Part shown: one piece after another, positions 25,996 through 34,615 of the stretch
Layout of the letters: each line of letters opens with the position of its first letter
How positions within the stretch are numbered: position 1 is the first letter of the stretch
Source of the DNA: Brevibacillus sp051967035
GTDB lineage: Bacteria > Bacillota > Bacilli > Brevibacillales > Brevibacillaceae
Length of the DNA stretch: 64,000 bases
Assembly (NCBI RefSeq): GCF_051967035.1
Contig: NZ_JBQCKK010000017.1
Span: 20,783-84,782 of the forward strand
Direction of reading: 5' to 3'
Made by a program: the position numbers and the translations under genes
The notes under the pieces: model-generated
What the model was told of the DNA's origin: nothing
The model's input: only the letters and a program-made list of their open reading frames with translations
Database searches by the model: none

Positions 25996-26775
25996 CGCCT
26001 GCAGGATGCGTTCTGCGATGCGGGCATAGCCCTCTGCATTCGGGTGGAAATGATCGGTGTACAGGTACGCCTGCTCCTTGCGCAAAAACAGGTCGTAGGT
26101 CGGCACCACGAACACCTGCGGATAACGGGCGGCAATCCGGGCGGCAGTGCTGTTCCAGTCGAGAACCGGCTGCACGGTATCCGCTGCCGCTTCCGTATTG
26201 CCAAACGGGTTGTACAAGGAGGCGTAGACGATTGTCGCCTTGGCGTTCAACCCGCGAATTTGCCGGATGATTTCTTCGTAGTTGGTCGCAAGCCTGTTCG
26301 TGGCTGCGGCCACTTTTTCTTTGTCGATCGTGTAGAGACCGCCCGTCTGCCTGAACAAGTCATTGCCGCCGATGGTGAACAGAATCAGGTCGGCCTCGGC
26401 AATCAGCGTTTTGACCTGTGCTTCGGACATTTGCTTGAGCAGGTCGGACGACTCTTGCCCGTTAATGGCGAGATTGGTAAACGTGATCGGACGGCCCGTC
26501 TTTTTTTCCAACGCTTGCCGGACGAGGCCGACATAGCCTTGACCGTTCGCATCGCCAGCGCCGCGTGTGAGCGAGTCTCCGAGCGCGACGACCTTGTGGA
26601 CGCCTTCTTTTGGCAAAGCGGCAGGCGGTTTCGCGGCTTCGGCAGGCGGCGTTCCTGTGGAGGGGGCCAATTGCTGCGGATTCATCGCCAGGACAAAGCC
26701 CGTGGCAAACAAGAAAAAGGACAGAAACGACAACAACCCTGCGCTGCGCCAGAGAAGTTTGCCGGATGTGCGCAT
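25987..26775 (-). CDS. SGNH/GDSL hydrolase, secreted or membrane-anchored
   Basis: A 262-residue protein with an N-terminal hydrophobic signal or anchor (about residues 11-30), then a Pro/Ala linker and a GDSL esterase domain. VVALGDSLTRGAGD holds the catalytic Ser, NLAINGQESSDLL the Gly block, FTIGGNDLF the Asn block and DHFHPNAEGYARIA the Asp-x-x-His block, so the catalytic set is complete. YpmR/LipO-type relatives act outside the membrane on lipids or acylated polymers. GGAGGAT precedes the ATG. It converges with the MFS gene and diverges from the ABC exporter operon. Confidence 0.87.
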   Translation of the reverse strand: MRTSGKLLWRSAGLLSFLSFFLFATGFVLAMNPQQLAPSTGTPPAEAAKPPAALPKEGVHKVVALGDSLTRGAGDANGQGYVGLVRQALEKKTGRPITFTNLAINGQESSDLLKQMSEAQVKTLIAEADLILFTIGGNDLFRQTGGLYTIDKEKVAAATNRLATNYEEIIRQIRGLNAKATIVYASLYNPFGNTEAAADTVQPVLDWNSTAARIAARYPQVFVVPTYDLFLRKEQAYLYTDHFHPNAEGYARIAERILQALE

Positions 26776-26905
26776 CGGCTATCCTCCTGTTCGTTGGGTA
26801 GTATGTAGCCATGGTATAATGGGATGGGACATCTTCTGCCAGTGTACCATAAACGAAACGCTGCCGTCAGTTGGGGGAAGCGAAACAAAGAGAGGAGGGC
26901 GCACC

Positions 26906-27865
26906 TTGGGCGACACAGTCCTCGCCGTTTCACGATTGCAAAAGTCGATCGGCAACAAGCAGATCATTCACGATATCACATTCGACGTGCGCGCCGGTGA
27001 GGTGTTTGGCTTTTTAGGGCCAAACGGCGCGGGCAAGACGACGACCATTCGCATGCTGGTCGGCCTGGCAAAAGCAGATGGGGGAGACATTCGCATCGGA
27101 GGCATTTCACTGCGGGAGAACTTCCCGGAGGCCATCGCGCAGGTCGGCTGCATTGTGGAAAATCCCGAGCTGTACAAATTTTTGACAGGCCGGGAAAACC
27201 TGGAGCAATTTGCCCGCATGAGCGGAGGAATTACGCAGGAGCGGATCGAAGAAATCGTCCGTTTTGTCGATCTGGAGCGGGCGATCGACGAGAAGGTCAA
27301 AACGTATTCGCTCGGAATGCGGCAACGGCTGGGGATTGCGCAAGCGCTGCTGCATCGGCCGAAAATCTTGATTCTCGATGAACCGACAAACGGGCTTGAC
27401 CCGGCAGGGATTCGCGAACTGCGCCAGTTTATTCGCCGTTTGGCCGAGGAGGAGGGGCTTGCTGTCTTCATTTCCAGTCATCTGCTCAGCGAGATCGAAA
27501 TGATGTGCGACCGGGTGGCGATTATCAACCAGGGAAAAGTCATCTCGGTCGGGCTGGTGCAGGAGTTGATGGCGCAGTTTGCCGACCAGGTGGAGTGGAC
27601 GATCCCGCACACCCGTCTGCCAAAAGCGCTGGATGTGCTGCGCGGGCACAACGCCGTGACGGATATTTTGACGGTCGGGGAGGAAAGCGTGAAGACGCGG
27701 ATGGATATGTCGCGGGTAGGCGAAGTCAACCAGAAGCTGGTGCAGGCGGGAGTTCCGGTGGTCGGGATTGCCACGAAAACCGTGACGCTGGAAGACTTGT
27801 TCCTGACGCTGACAGGGGGGGAGGAGAAACATGAATCCAAGCATGCTGGGCCTCGTCCAAAATGA
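26906..27865 (+). CDS. ABC transporter ATP-binding protein (drug/bacitracin exporter type)
   Basis: A 319-residue ATPase started at TTG with GAGGAGGG six bases upstream; a TATAAT -10 lies at 26815-26820. Walker A is GPNGAGKTTT, the signature YSLGMRQRLGIAQ, Walker B ILILDEPTNGLDPAG and the switch His is in ISSHLLSEIEMM. The C-terminal 90 residues are the accessory domain seen in BcrA-type ABC-2 exporters. Its 3' end overlaps the permease gene by 35 bases, so the two are translated together. The substrate is unknown. Confidence 0.88.
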   Translation: MGDTVLAVSRLQKSIGNKQIIHDITFDVRAGEVFGFLGPNGAGKTTTIRMLVGLAKADGGDIRIGGISLRENFPEAIAQVGCIVENPELYKFLTGRENLEQFARMSGGITQERIEEIVRFVDLERAIDEKVKTYSLGMRQRLGIAQALLHRPKILILDEPTNGLDPAGIRELRQFIRRLAEEEGLAVFISSHLLSEIEMMCDRVAIINQGKVISVGLVQELMAQFADQVEWTIPHTRLPKALDVLRGHNAVTDILTVGEESVKTRMDMSRVGEVNQKLVQAGVPVVGIATKTVTLEDLFLTLTGGEEKHESKHAGPRPK

Positions 27866-28826
27866 AACCGTCAAATTGCTGCGCCGCCGCCGCTTTCTCG
27901 TGGTCGTGCTCATTCTGGCCATTCTGATCCCGATTTTTACATACGCCCAATACCGCTCGGTCGTGACGGCCCAGGAACGGATGGGTACGACCGATTGGCG
28001 GCCGCTGTTGACCCAGCAGATCGTCGACATGCAAAACAGGCTCGCATCCAGCCGCCTCCCGGATGAATGGCGCGAGTTTATCAAAATCCGGATTCAACAG
28101 CAGCAGTATTACCTCGATCACAATATCAACCCGATGGCGCCCGGCGGACCGACGTTTGCCCGCGGTTTTATGGATCAGGCGATTTCCATGTTTTTGCCGA
28201 TGATTATCGTCGTGCTGGCCGTCGATATCGTGTCGGCGGAGTTTAGCGAAGGGACGATCAAGCTGCTTTTGACCAGACCCGTCCGGCGCTGGAAGGTGCT
28301 GACGAGCAAGTACATCACGCTCTTGCTGTTCACCTCGCTTACGGTGCTTGCGACGCTCCTTCTGGCTTACTTGCTCTCGGGCGTCGTGTTTGGCTACTCC
28401 GGGTGGGACTTGCCTGTTCTTACCGGCTTCGCGGTGACAGACGGGGAGCTGGATACAACGGGTGCTTTCATGCTGCCGCAGTGGCAATTTTTGCTCATGC
28501 AGTATGGGCTTGGCTGGTATGTTTGCCTCGTCGTCGGAACCGTTACGTTCATGGTCTCCGTCCTGATTCGCAGCGCCGCAGCAGGCATGGGCATCATGAT
28601 GGCGGCGCTCATCAGCGGAACGATTCTGACGCAGATGGCTTCGTCATGGGAGTCCGCCAAATATTTGTTTGTCGTCAATCTGCAGCTTACCGATTACCTC
28701 AACGGAACGCTGCCCCCCATCAAGGGAATGACACTGCCGTTCTCGCTGACCGTGTTGACGGTATGGGCGGCAGCGGCGCTGCTGGTGGCTTACGCGGTCT
28801 TTACCCGCAGAGACGTCACTTCCTGA
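27831..28826 (+). CDS. ABC-2 type transporter permease
   Basis: A 331-residue partner of the preceding ATPase with about six membrane segments: a first helix near FLVVVLILAILIPIFTYAQY, a long external loop rich in Gln and Arg (residues 50-115), then AISMFLPMIIVVLAVDIVSAEFSEGTIKLLLTRPVRRWKV, the ABC-2 signature. The ATG has GGGGGGAGGAG upstream and lies 35 bases inside the ATPase gene. This is the export pore. No adjacent two-component genes hint at a drug, unlike Bce systems. Confidence 0.87.
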   Translation: MNPSMLGLVQNETVKLLRRRRFLVVVLILAILIPIFTYAQYRSVVTAQERMGTTDWRPLLTQQIVDMQNRLASSRLPDEWREFIKIRIQQQQYYLDHNINPMAPGGPTFARGFMDQAISMFLPMIIVVLAVDIVSAEFSEGTIKLLLTRPVRRWKVLTSKYITLLLFTSLTVLATLLLAYLLSGVVFGYSGWDLPVLTGFAVTDGELDTTGAFMLPQWQFLLMQYGLGWYVCLVVGTVTFMVSVLIRSAAAGMGIMMAALISGTILTQMASSWESAKYLFVVNLQLTDYLNGTLPPIKGMTLPFSLTVLTVWAAAALLVAYAVFTRRDVTS

Positions 28827-28956
28827 TCGGGGAAAACGCTACGTTCCTTGCCGCAAAATCCAAAAGCGCTGCGCTGAAAAATCTGCTTTTGCCGAGCGGA
28901 CATTTTGCATACAATGTGTCCATGAGTAAGTGAGTGAGGAAAGCGGGGGATGATCC

Positions 28957-29217
28957 ATGGATGAGAAAAAAGAAGCGCTGGTGCCTGAACTGGAGGAGCT
29001 GCTGCACAAGTTTACCGAGCTTTTGACGGGGGAAGCGACGCCGGAGCGTGTCGAGATGGTGAAGGTATGGTGCCTCTACACCACGATGGCAAAAGCGATG
29101 CCGCCCCTCGTCCAGCATTGGGCCAGCGAGCCGGAGCATCAGGATGCGCGCAACCGCATTCGGGAAATCATCGAACAAATCAAGCAGTGGAACCAGGCGA
29201 AAAATCAGGGCCGGTAA
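28957..29217 (+). CDS. Small helical protein (86 aa), unknown function
   Basis: Starts MDEKKEALVPELEELLHKFT with GCGGGGGA before the ATG. The product is helical and charged, with no membrane segment or known motif, and holds one Cys near residue 39. It lies 130 bases after the ABC permease and ends before a strong terminator, so it may belong to that unit or stand alone. Confidence 0.6.
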   Translation: MDEKKEALVPELEELLHKFTELLTGEATPERVEMVKVWCLYTTMAKAMPPLVQHWASEPEHQDARNRIREIIEQIKQWNQAKNQGR

Positions 29218-29229
29218 CGCGATCATGAG

Positions 29230-29276
29230 AAAACGCCGTCTGTTTGCGAGAAAAGGCAAAAGACGGCGTTTTTTTG
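29230..29276 (+). terminator. Terminator after the 86-aa gene
   Basis: AAACGCCGTCT pairs with AGACGGCGTTT, then seven T residues. Confidence 0.85.
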
Positions 29277-29402
29277 CGCAGATAAGCCGGTGCCAAATGG
29301 CTTCGCGCCGCCCGGTTTTCTGCGGCCGACGAGCGGCGACAAAAAAGACACGCTCCTGGTGCAACAGGTCGTGTCTCCGGGAAATGCGGCTTTTCGTGCT
29401 TG

Positions 29403-30755
29403 CTACGGTTTCCAGCTCATCTGTTTGGAAGTCTCGATCAATTCGTCCAGGGAAATGCCATGGGCCGTTACGATGACGTAAAGGGACTGGTTGTTGGACT
29501 GGGCATTGAAGTGAACGGCGTGCTCGGCAACGGAGCTATTCTGGTCCGGATTGTCAAACGAAACGGCGATGGCTTGCTCGCCGTTCACCGCGAACAACTG
29601 CGTAGCGGAGAACGTGCCCGGGATCGAGAGACTTCGCTTGCCTTTCGTATTGCGAACCACCTCGATGCGAATCCAGTCGTCGTTGCGCTTGTACTCCGCC
29701 GAGAGCCGCGTGACCTTTTGGCTCGTCTCCGATTCGTACTGGACAGAGATTGTACGCAAGGAAAAGCTGTTCGCGTTCTGCGCCAGCACGGGAACCGGCA
29801 TGTCAGAAGCTTGTACGGCTGTGTCCGTGTCCGAAAAAGTCGACAGCGTGATCGGCTGTTTGGCTGCCATGGCAAGCGTTGGTCCTACAACGACGCTGTC
29901 GCTGCTTTCCTTCTGTCTGGTTTCTGTTTCGCTCATGGTAGCCGTCCCAAAAGCTTGCTGGTCCGCTGCGGGCGATCCGACCTTTTTCGCAGCGGCCAGG
30001 GTGTTCTCCGGAGCTTTTGCCTCTTTTTCCGGGGCTGCCTTGGCGTTCGCTCCCTGCCCCTCTGAACCGGCCGTCACGCTTCGGGAAGCCGCGGACGCCT
30101 GCTCCTCTGCTTGGGGCGCCGCTGTTTTGGCCTGCGGCGCATCTAGGGCGATTTCCTGGCTGGCCAATGAAGGAGCAACAGGGGGCGTAGCCGGGGAAGC
30201 AGGTGCAGTCTCTGTGGTCGCTTCGCTTGCCCTTGACAGCGGCTGCTCGCTGCCAGCGGCATCTGCTGCCGATCGGGCAGAAGCGGGAGAGGACGAAGCA
30301 GCACCAGGCGTTTGCCCTGCTTCGCTGCTATACGCCACGATTGGGTCGCCTGTCTGGCTGGATTCTACCTGTAACGCTGTCTGACTGTCTTGGAGCTGCT
30401 GGTAGCTGATGAAGCCCACTGCCAAAAGGACTGCTGCTGCGCTGACCCAGGCGAATGAAGGGAAGCCTTTCGTCCGACGCTTGTCGGGCATAGGTGTTGC
30501 CGCTTGCTGGGGAAGCACAGCTACGGCTGCAGCGTGAGGGGGCACACCTTGTCCGGCGTTCTGGTAGATGGCCTGCATGATCCTCTCTTCCAGGTTCGCT
30601 TGAGGCAGTGGAACGTCCTTCAAGAACTGCACCTCCTCTTCGGTAGTCATTTGCGTTTCCACCCATGCGATGCAATCGTCACAGGTCTCTATATGGGAAA
30701 GCAGATCGCTATCCGTGTCATCTGGCCATGCGTCTCTAAATGCCTGGCAGTTCAT
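29403..30755 (-). CDS. Anti-sigma factor with zinc finger, membrane span and large external domain
   Basis: About 450 residues. The N-terminus is a zf-HC2 anti-sigma domain, MNCQAFRDAWPDDTDSDLLS, followed by the HIETCDDC zinc ligands (H-x3-C-x2-C). One membrane helix, FAWVSAAAVLLAVGFISYQQ, lies at about residues 102-121. Roughly 330 residues follow outside the cell: a long Ala/Ser/Glu low-complexity stretch, then a folded-looking C-terminal domain. The start is set by GGGGGG before the ATG at 30755, which lies 20 bases inside the sigma gene. It should hold the neighbouring ECF sigma factor inactive at the membrane. The external domain is the likely stress sensor. Confidence 0.85.
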   Translation of the reverse strand: MNCQAFRDAWPDDTDSDLLSHIETCDDCIAWVETQMTTEEEVQFLKDVPLPQANLEERIMQAIYQNAGQGVPPHAAAVAVLPQQAATPMPDKRRTKGFPSFAWVSAAAVLLAVGFISYQQLQDSQTALQVESSQTGDPIVAYSSEAGQTPGAASSSPASARSAADAAGSEQPLSRASEATTETAPASPATPPVAPSLASQEIALDAPQAKTAAPQAEEQASAASRSVTAGSEGQGANAKAAPEKEAKAPENTLAAAKKVGSPAADQQAFGTATMSETETRQKESSDSVVVGPTLAMAAKQPITLSTFSDTDTAVQASDMPVPVLAQNANSFSLRTISVQYESETSQKVTRLSAEYKRNDDWIRIEVVRNTKGKRSLSIPGTFSATQLFAVNGEQAIAVSFDNPDQNSSVAEHAVHFNAQSNNQSLYVIVTAHGISLDELIETSKQMSWKP

Positions 30756-31305
30756 GTACGAGCCCCCCTTCCTTGCGGGATAACAATTTTGCGAGTTCTT
30801 GGCGAGCGCGCAAGTAACGGACGCGTGCTGTAGACTCGGCGATGCCGAGAAGAGCTGCAATTTTTTCGAACGGATATTCATGCGTGCAGCGAAGGACGAT
30901 CACTTCCCGGTAAGAATCCGACAACAAGGCAAAAGCCTCCTGGATTTCCCTGCGCTGCTCCTTGTTCATAAGCGATTCTTGCGGAGACTCGTCCCGCGTA
31001 TTGGACGGCACATACGCCAGCTGCTCGTCGGAGTCGTGATACTTCCGCCTGCGCAGAAAATCAATACACTTGTTGCGAGCAAGCGTATGTAACCAGGATG
31101 AAAACTGAGCATCGCCTCGGAACGTGGACAGCTTCTCGTACGCCTTGACGAATACTTCCTGGGTCAGATCCTCCGCATCCGCGCGATTGTTCACCATTTT
31201 GTAGATGAAGACGTAGATCATATGCTGATACCGCTGGATGAGGTCGCGATACCCTTCGATGTCGCCCTGAAGAATCCGCTGAATGATTTCGGCGTCGGAT
31301 TGCAT
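30736..31305 (-). CDS. ECF-type RNA polymerase sigma factor
   Basis: About 189 residues. Region 2 reads YRDLIQRYQHMIYVFIYKMV, then NRADAEDLTQEVFVKAYEKL, with the -10-melting part FSSWLHTLARNKCIDFLRRRK. Region 4 is FALLSDSYREVIVLRCTHEYPFEKIAALLGIAESTARVRYLRARQEL, the -35-reading helix-turn-helix. The ATG at 31305 is preferred over a TTG at 31362 because the probable autoregulatory promoter at 31335-31361 would otherwise lie inside the gene. GGGAGG and CCGGAG precede it. Its 3' end overlaps the anti-sigma gene by 20 bases. It belongs with the SigM/SigW/SigX-like envelope-stress group in promoter type; the exact subgroup is unsure. Confidence 0.88.
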   Translation of the reverse strand: MQSDAEIIQRILQGDIEGYRDLIQRYQHMIYVFIYKMVNNRADAEDLTQEVFVKAYEKLSTFRGDAQFSSWLHTLARNKCIDFLRRRKYHDSDEQLAYVPSNTRDESPQESLMNKEQRREIQEAFALLSDSYREVIVLRCTHEYPFEKIAALLGIAESTARVRYLRARQELAKLLSRKEGGLVHELPGI

Positions 31306-31334
31306 GGAATCTCCGGCCTCCCTTCCCTCTTTGA

Positions 31335-31361
31335 GACGCTGGCTGCTTTCCAAACGTTTCA
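31335..31361 (-). promoter_or_regulatory. ECF-type promoter of the sigma/anti-sigma operon
   Basis: On the minus strand TGAAAC and CGTC are separated by 17 bases, the form read by SigM/SigV-type ECF factors. The -10 is about 30 bases before the sigma ATG. A perfect 10-base inverted repeat, GAGACGCTGG (31373-31364) and CCAGCGTCTC (31342-31333), encloses it, and the downstream arm includes the -10. Autoregulation is inference. Confidence 0.65.
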
Positions 31362-33032
31362 ACCCAGCGTCTCGTTTTCTATAATTTCGTATGGATAGCC
31401 TTGCTCGACGAGAAAAAGTTGACGGTGCAGCGAAAACTCTTGCTCTCGCGTATCCCGTGTCACAAGCGTATAGAAGTGAGCGGTGTTATTGTCCGCTTTG
31501 GGCCGCAAGATGCGTCCCAGTCGCTGTGCTTCTTCCTGACGGGAGCCGAATGTGCCCGAAATTTGAATGGCGACATTGGCGTCCGGCAAATCGACAGCGA
31601 AATTGGCCACCTTGGACACGATCAGGCGCGTGATGTCCCCGTTTTTAAATTGCTGATACAGCGTCTCGCGCTCTTTTTCCGGAACTTTGCCTGTAATCAG
31701 CGGCAATTGCAGCGCATTCGCCATCTGCTCCAGCTGATCGACGTACTGACCGATAATCAATACCCGGTCGCCTTCGTGGCGCTCCAGCAGCTTCTTGACA
31801 GCCTCCAGCTTTTTCGGATTTTCGGCAGCGATCCGGAACTTTTGGCGGGCCGTCGCCTGCGCATACGCTTCTCGCCATTTCGGCTCAAAAGGCAGCCGGA
31901 TTTCCCGGCAGCGCGCTTCTGCAATCCAGCCCGCATCCTCCATGGCTTTCCACGGAACCTCGTACTTTTTCGGCCCGATCAACGTAAAGACGTCCTCTTC
32001 CCGGCCGTCCTCCCTGACGAGCGTAGCCGTCAAGCCCAGGCGGCGTGTCGCCTGAATCCCGGAGGTGACGCGAAAAACAGGGGCGGGCAATAAATGCACC
32101 TCATCGTAAATAATAAGCCCCCAGTCACGCTCTGAAAAGAGTTTCATATGAGGAAATTCATCGAGCGAAGCGGGGCGGTATGTGAGAATTTGATACGTTG
32201 CCACCGTGATCGGCTTGACTTCCTTGTGATCGCCGGTGTATTCACCGACCAGTGCGGGATCGAGATCGGTCTTGTCCAAAAGCTCGGCGATCCATTGCCG
32301 CACGGAGGTCGTATTCGTCGTCAGAATAAGCGTAGCCGTCTGCAAGTGGGAAATCGCGCCAATGCCGATCACCGTCTTCCCGGCGCCACAGGGCAGGACA
32401 AGCACGCCGCTGCCGCCTAGAGCGGAGCCGCCGCGGTAAAAGGCGTCGATCGCTTCCTGTTGATAGGGACGTAACGAAAACAGCTTTCCCGCTGCGCTTT
32501 TCGCGCGCAAACGGACCGGGCACGGCTCGCCCTGCGAATAGCCCGCCAAATCCTGGACAGGCAGCCCCAAACGAATCAGCTCCTGCTTGATCAGGCCGCG
32601 CGCGTAGCTTTTCAGCACATAGCCGTCTTCGAGCAGGGCCGCGATCGATTTGTAGCCGGCAAGCTCTCGGAGAACAAGCGGATCGTCGCTATGTAAAACA
32701 AGATCATCTCCATGGCGTTCGAGCCGGATCAGACCGTATTTGCGCATCGTTTCTTCGATTTCCTTGACGATGGTTGGAGGCACGCCGTACTTGCTGTAAG
32801 TGCCGAGGATGCCCGTCACCTCATGCGGCTTGATTCCGCTGGCGGCCGCATTCCAGAGCGACAGTGGCGTCATCCGGTACGTATGGATGTACTCCGGGCT
32901 TTTCAGCAATTCGCAAAATCCGCTGATGGCCTGTCTGGCTTCGGCAAACAAAGGATGCTGCGTTTCCAATAAAATCGTGCGATCGCTTTGCACAATCATC
33001 GGCAAGTCTGGACGATAAGACAAGAGCTTCAC
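31359..33032 (-). CDS. XPB/Rad25-type DNA helicase
   Basis: A 557-residue superfamily 2 helicase of the XPB class, known from some bacteria and archaea as well as eukaryotic TFIIH. The N-terminal 170 residues look like the damage-recognition part. Motif I is LPCGAGKTVIGIG, motif II YDEVHLLPA, motif III GLTATLVREDGRE. The second RecA lobe has LIIGQYVDQLEQMA, LIVSKVANFAVDLP and motif VI QEEAQRLGRILRPK. It probably unwinds DNA in repair, perhaps with an XPF/Bax1-type nuclease that is not seen here. The GTG start has only a weak ribosome site. The sigma gene follows at once. Confidence 0.87.
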   Translation of the reverse strand: MKLLSYRPDLPMIVQSDRTILLETQHPLFAEARQAISGFCELLKSPEYIHTYRMTPLSLWNAAASGIKPHEVTGILGTYSKYGVPPTIVKEIEETMRKYGLIRLERHGDDLVLHSDDPLVLRELAGYKSIAALLEDGYVLKSYARGLIKQELIRLGLPVQDLAGYSQGEPCPVRLRAKSAAGKLFSLRPYQQEAIDAFYRGGSALGGSGVLVLPCGAGKTVIGIGAISHLQTATLILTTNTTSVRQWIAELLDKTDLDPALVGEYTGDHKEVKPITVATYQILTYRPASLDEFPHMKLFSERDWGLIIYDEVHLLPAPVFRVTSGIQATRRLGLTATLVREDGREEDVFTLIGPKKYEVPWKAMEDAGWIAEARCREIRLPFEPKWREAYAQATARQKFRIAAENPKKLEAVKKLLERHEGDRVLIIGQYVDQLEQMANALQLPLITGKVPEKERETLYQQFKNGDITRLIVSKVANFAVDLPDANVAIQISGTFGSRQEEAQRLGRILRPKADNNTAHFYTLVTRDTREQEFSLHRQLFLVEQGYPYEIIENETLG

Positions 33033-33164
33033 CTCGTGACAACGGCATAGGAATCAGCACTATGGTATCACAATCGGGAAAAGAAAGAAAAACGAACAGG
33101 TAACATTTACGGGCGGATGGGACACAATATCCCAAAGCATGGTCGAAGAAGGGAGGCGAGGAGC

Positions 33165-34526
33165 ATGGAAGCGTGGGGAAGCTTGTTCAACTTGGGTTTG
33201 GTCTTGATCCTCGTTTTCCTCAACGGGTTCTTTGTCGCAACCGAATTTGCCGTGGTAAAAGTGCGGGAATCCAGGATCGCCCAGCTGGTGGCGGAAGGGA
33301 ACAAGCGCGCTGCAAACGTGTCGCAGGTCATTCGCAATTTGGACGCGTATTTGTCAGCGTGCCAACTGGGCATCACGCTGGCGTCGCTGGGACTGGGCTG
33401 GCTGGGTGAGCCTGCCGTGGCTCATCTCTTGCATCCCGTCTTTCGCTATTTTCAGCTCAATGAAACGCTCGTGAGCAGTATTTCCTTTATTATCGCCTTT
33501 TCGGTCATTACGTTTCTGCATATTGTGCTGGGGGAGTTGGCGCCGAAAACGTTGGCGATCCAGCGCACGGAGATGGTCGCGCTGGCCGTTTCCCGGCCGA
33601 TTCAACTGTTTTACAAAATCATGTATCCGTTCATTGCGCTCTTGAACTGGTCGGCGAGCCGTTTTCTCGCCCTGTTTCACATTTCGATGGAACCGCACCA
33701 GGAGGCGCATACCGAAGAGGAAATCCGCATTCTCGTCAACGAAAGCCACAAAAGCGGGCTGATTGACCAAACCGAGCTGATGCTCGTTGACAACATTTTT
33801 GACTTTTCCGAGACCATGGCCCGGGAAATCATGGTGCCGCGTACGGACATGGTGGTGCTGAACCTGCGCGATCCGTTTGAAGAAAACGTCCGGCTGGTGC
33901 AAAATGGCCGGTTTACCCGTTATCCCGTCGTGGATGGCGACAAGGATCATGTCGTGGGCAGCTTGCACATCAAGGATATGCTGACGGGGCTTTTGCAGGG
34001 CGAACCTCATGATTTGCAGTCGCTCATGCGGCCGATCCTGACTGTGCCCGAGACCATCTCGATCAGTCGCCTTCTGACGATGCTGCAAAAACAGCGGGGA
34101 CAGCTTGCGATCATCATTGACGAATACGGCGGAACAGCGGGGCTGGTCACGCTTGAAGATATTATGGAAGAAATCGTCGGAGACATCCAGGACGAATTTG
34201 ACGATGAACGTCCGCTGGTCGAGAAGAACGACGGGGTGTTGTCGCTCGACGGTCGGATGCTTCTGGAGGAAGTGGGCGACTACCTGGACATGGATCTGGA
34301 ATCGAGCGAGGTCGATACGCTTGCCGGCTGGATTTACATGCAGATTGACCACCCGCCGCGCGTGGGCGATCGGGTGCGCGAGGGCCCGTACGAATTCGTG
34401 GTCGGGGAAGTCGATCATTACCGGATTACCAGGGTTCTTGTCAAAAAACGGACGAACGCCGAGGAAGAAAGCGGTGCGAAAGAGGAAGGAAAAAATAGCT
34501 TTTCAGAACAAAATAATATGCTATAA
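33165..34526 (+). CDS. CNNM/CorC-type (hemolysin family) transmembrane protein
   Basis: About 453 residues: a four-helix CNNM/DUF21 membrane domain (LGLVLILVFLNGFFVATEFAVVKVRESRIAQL and the SACQLGITLASLGLGWLGEP stretch), then a CBS pair (MVPRTDMVVLNLRDP, IIDEYGGTAGLVTLEDIMEEIVGDIQDEFD) and a CorC C-terminal domain. The family is linked to Mg2+ efflux or homeostasis. GAAGGGAGGCGAGGAG before the ATG at 33165 fixes the start. A close paralogue lies at 54707-56068. It is divergent from the XPB helicase gene. Confidence 0.88.
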   Translation: MEAWGSLFNLGLVLILVFLNGFFVATEFAVVKVRESRIAQLVAEGNKRAANVSQVIRNLDAYLSACQLGITLASLGLGWLGEPAVAHLLHPVFRYFQLNETLVSSISFIIAFSVITFLHIVLGELAPKTLAIQRTEMVALAVSRPIQLFYKIMYPFIALLNWSASRFLALFHISMEPHQEAHTEEEIRILVNESHKSGLIDQTELMLVDNIFDFSETMAREIMVPRTDMVVLNLRDPFEENVRLVQNGRFTRYPVVDGDKDHVVGSLHIKDMLTGLLQGEPHDLQSLMRPILTVPETISISRLLTMLQKQRGQLAIIIDEYGGTAGLVTLEDIMEEIVGDIQDEFDDERPLVEKNDGVLSLDGRMLLEEVGDYLDMDLESSEVDTLAGWIYMQIDHPPRVGDRVREGPYEFVVGEVDHYRITRVLVKKRTNAEEESGAKEEGKNSFSEQNNML

Positions 34527-34615
34527 TGGGACAGAAGTTGCGCGTAGGCAACAAGGCCGGGTTGCCGGAGGGTGACCAGCGGCCAAGAGAGAAGAGCTTA
34601 GAGGAGGAAGTACAG

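Noticed and set aside
34527..34615. Possible T-box or trp leader before the TrpXYZ-like operon
   Set aside because: No T-box core of the TGGNACCGCG type and no Trp-rich leader peptide seen.
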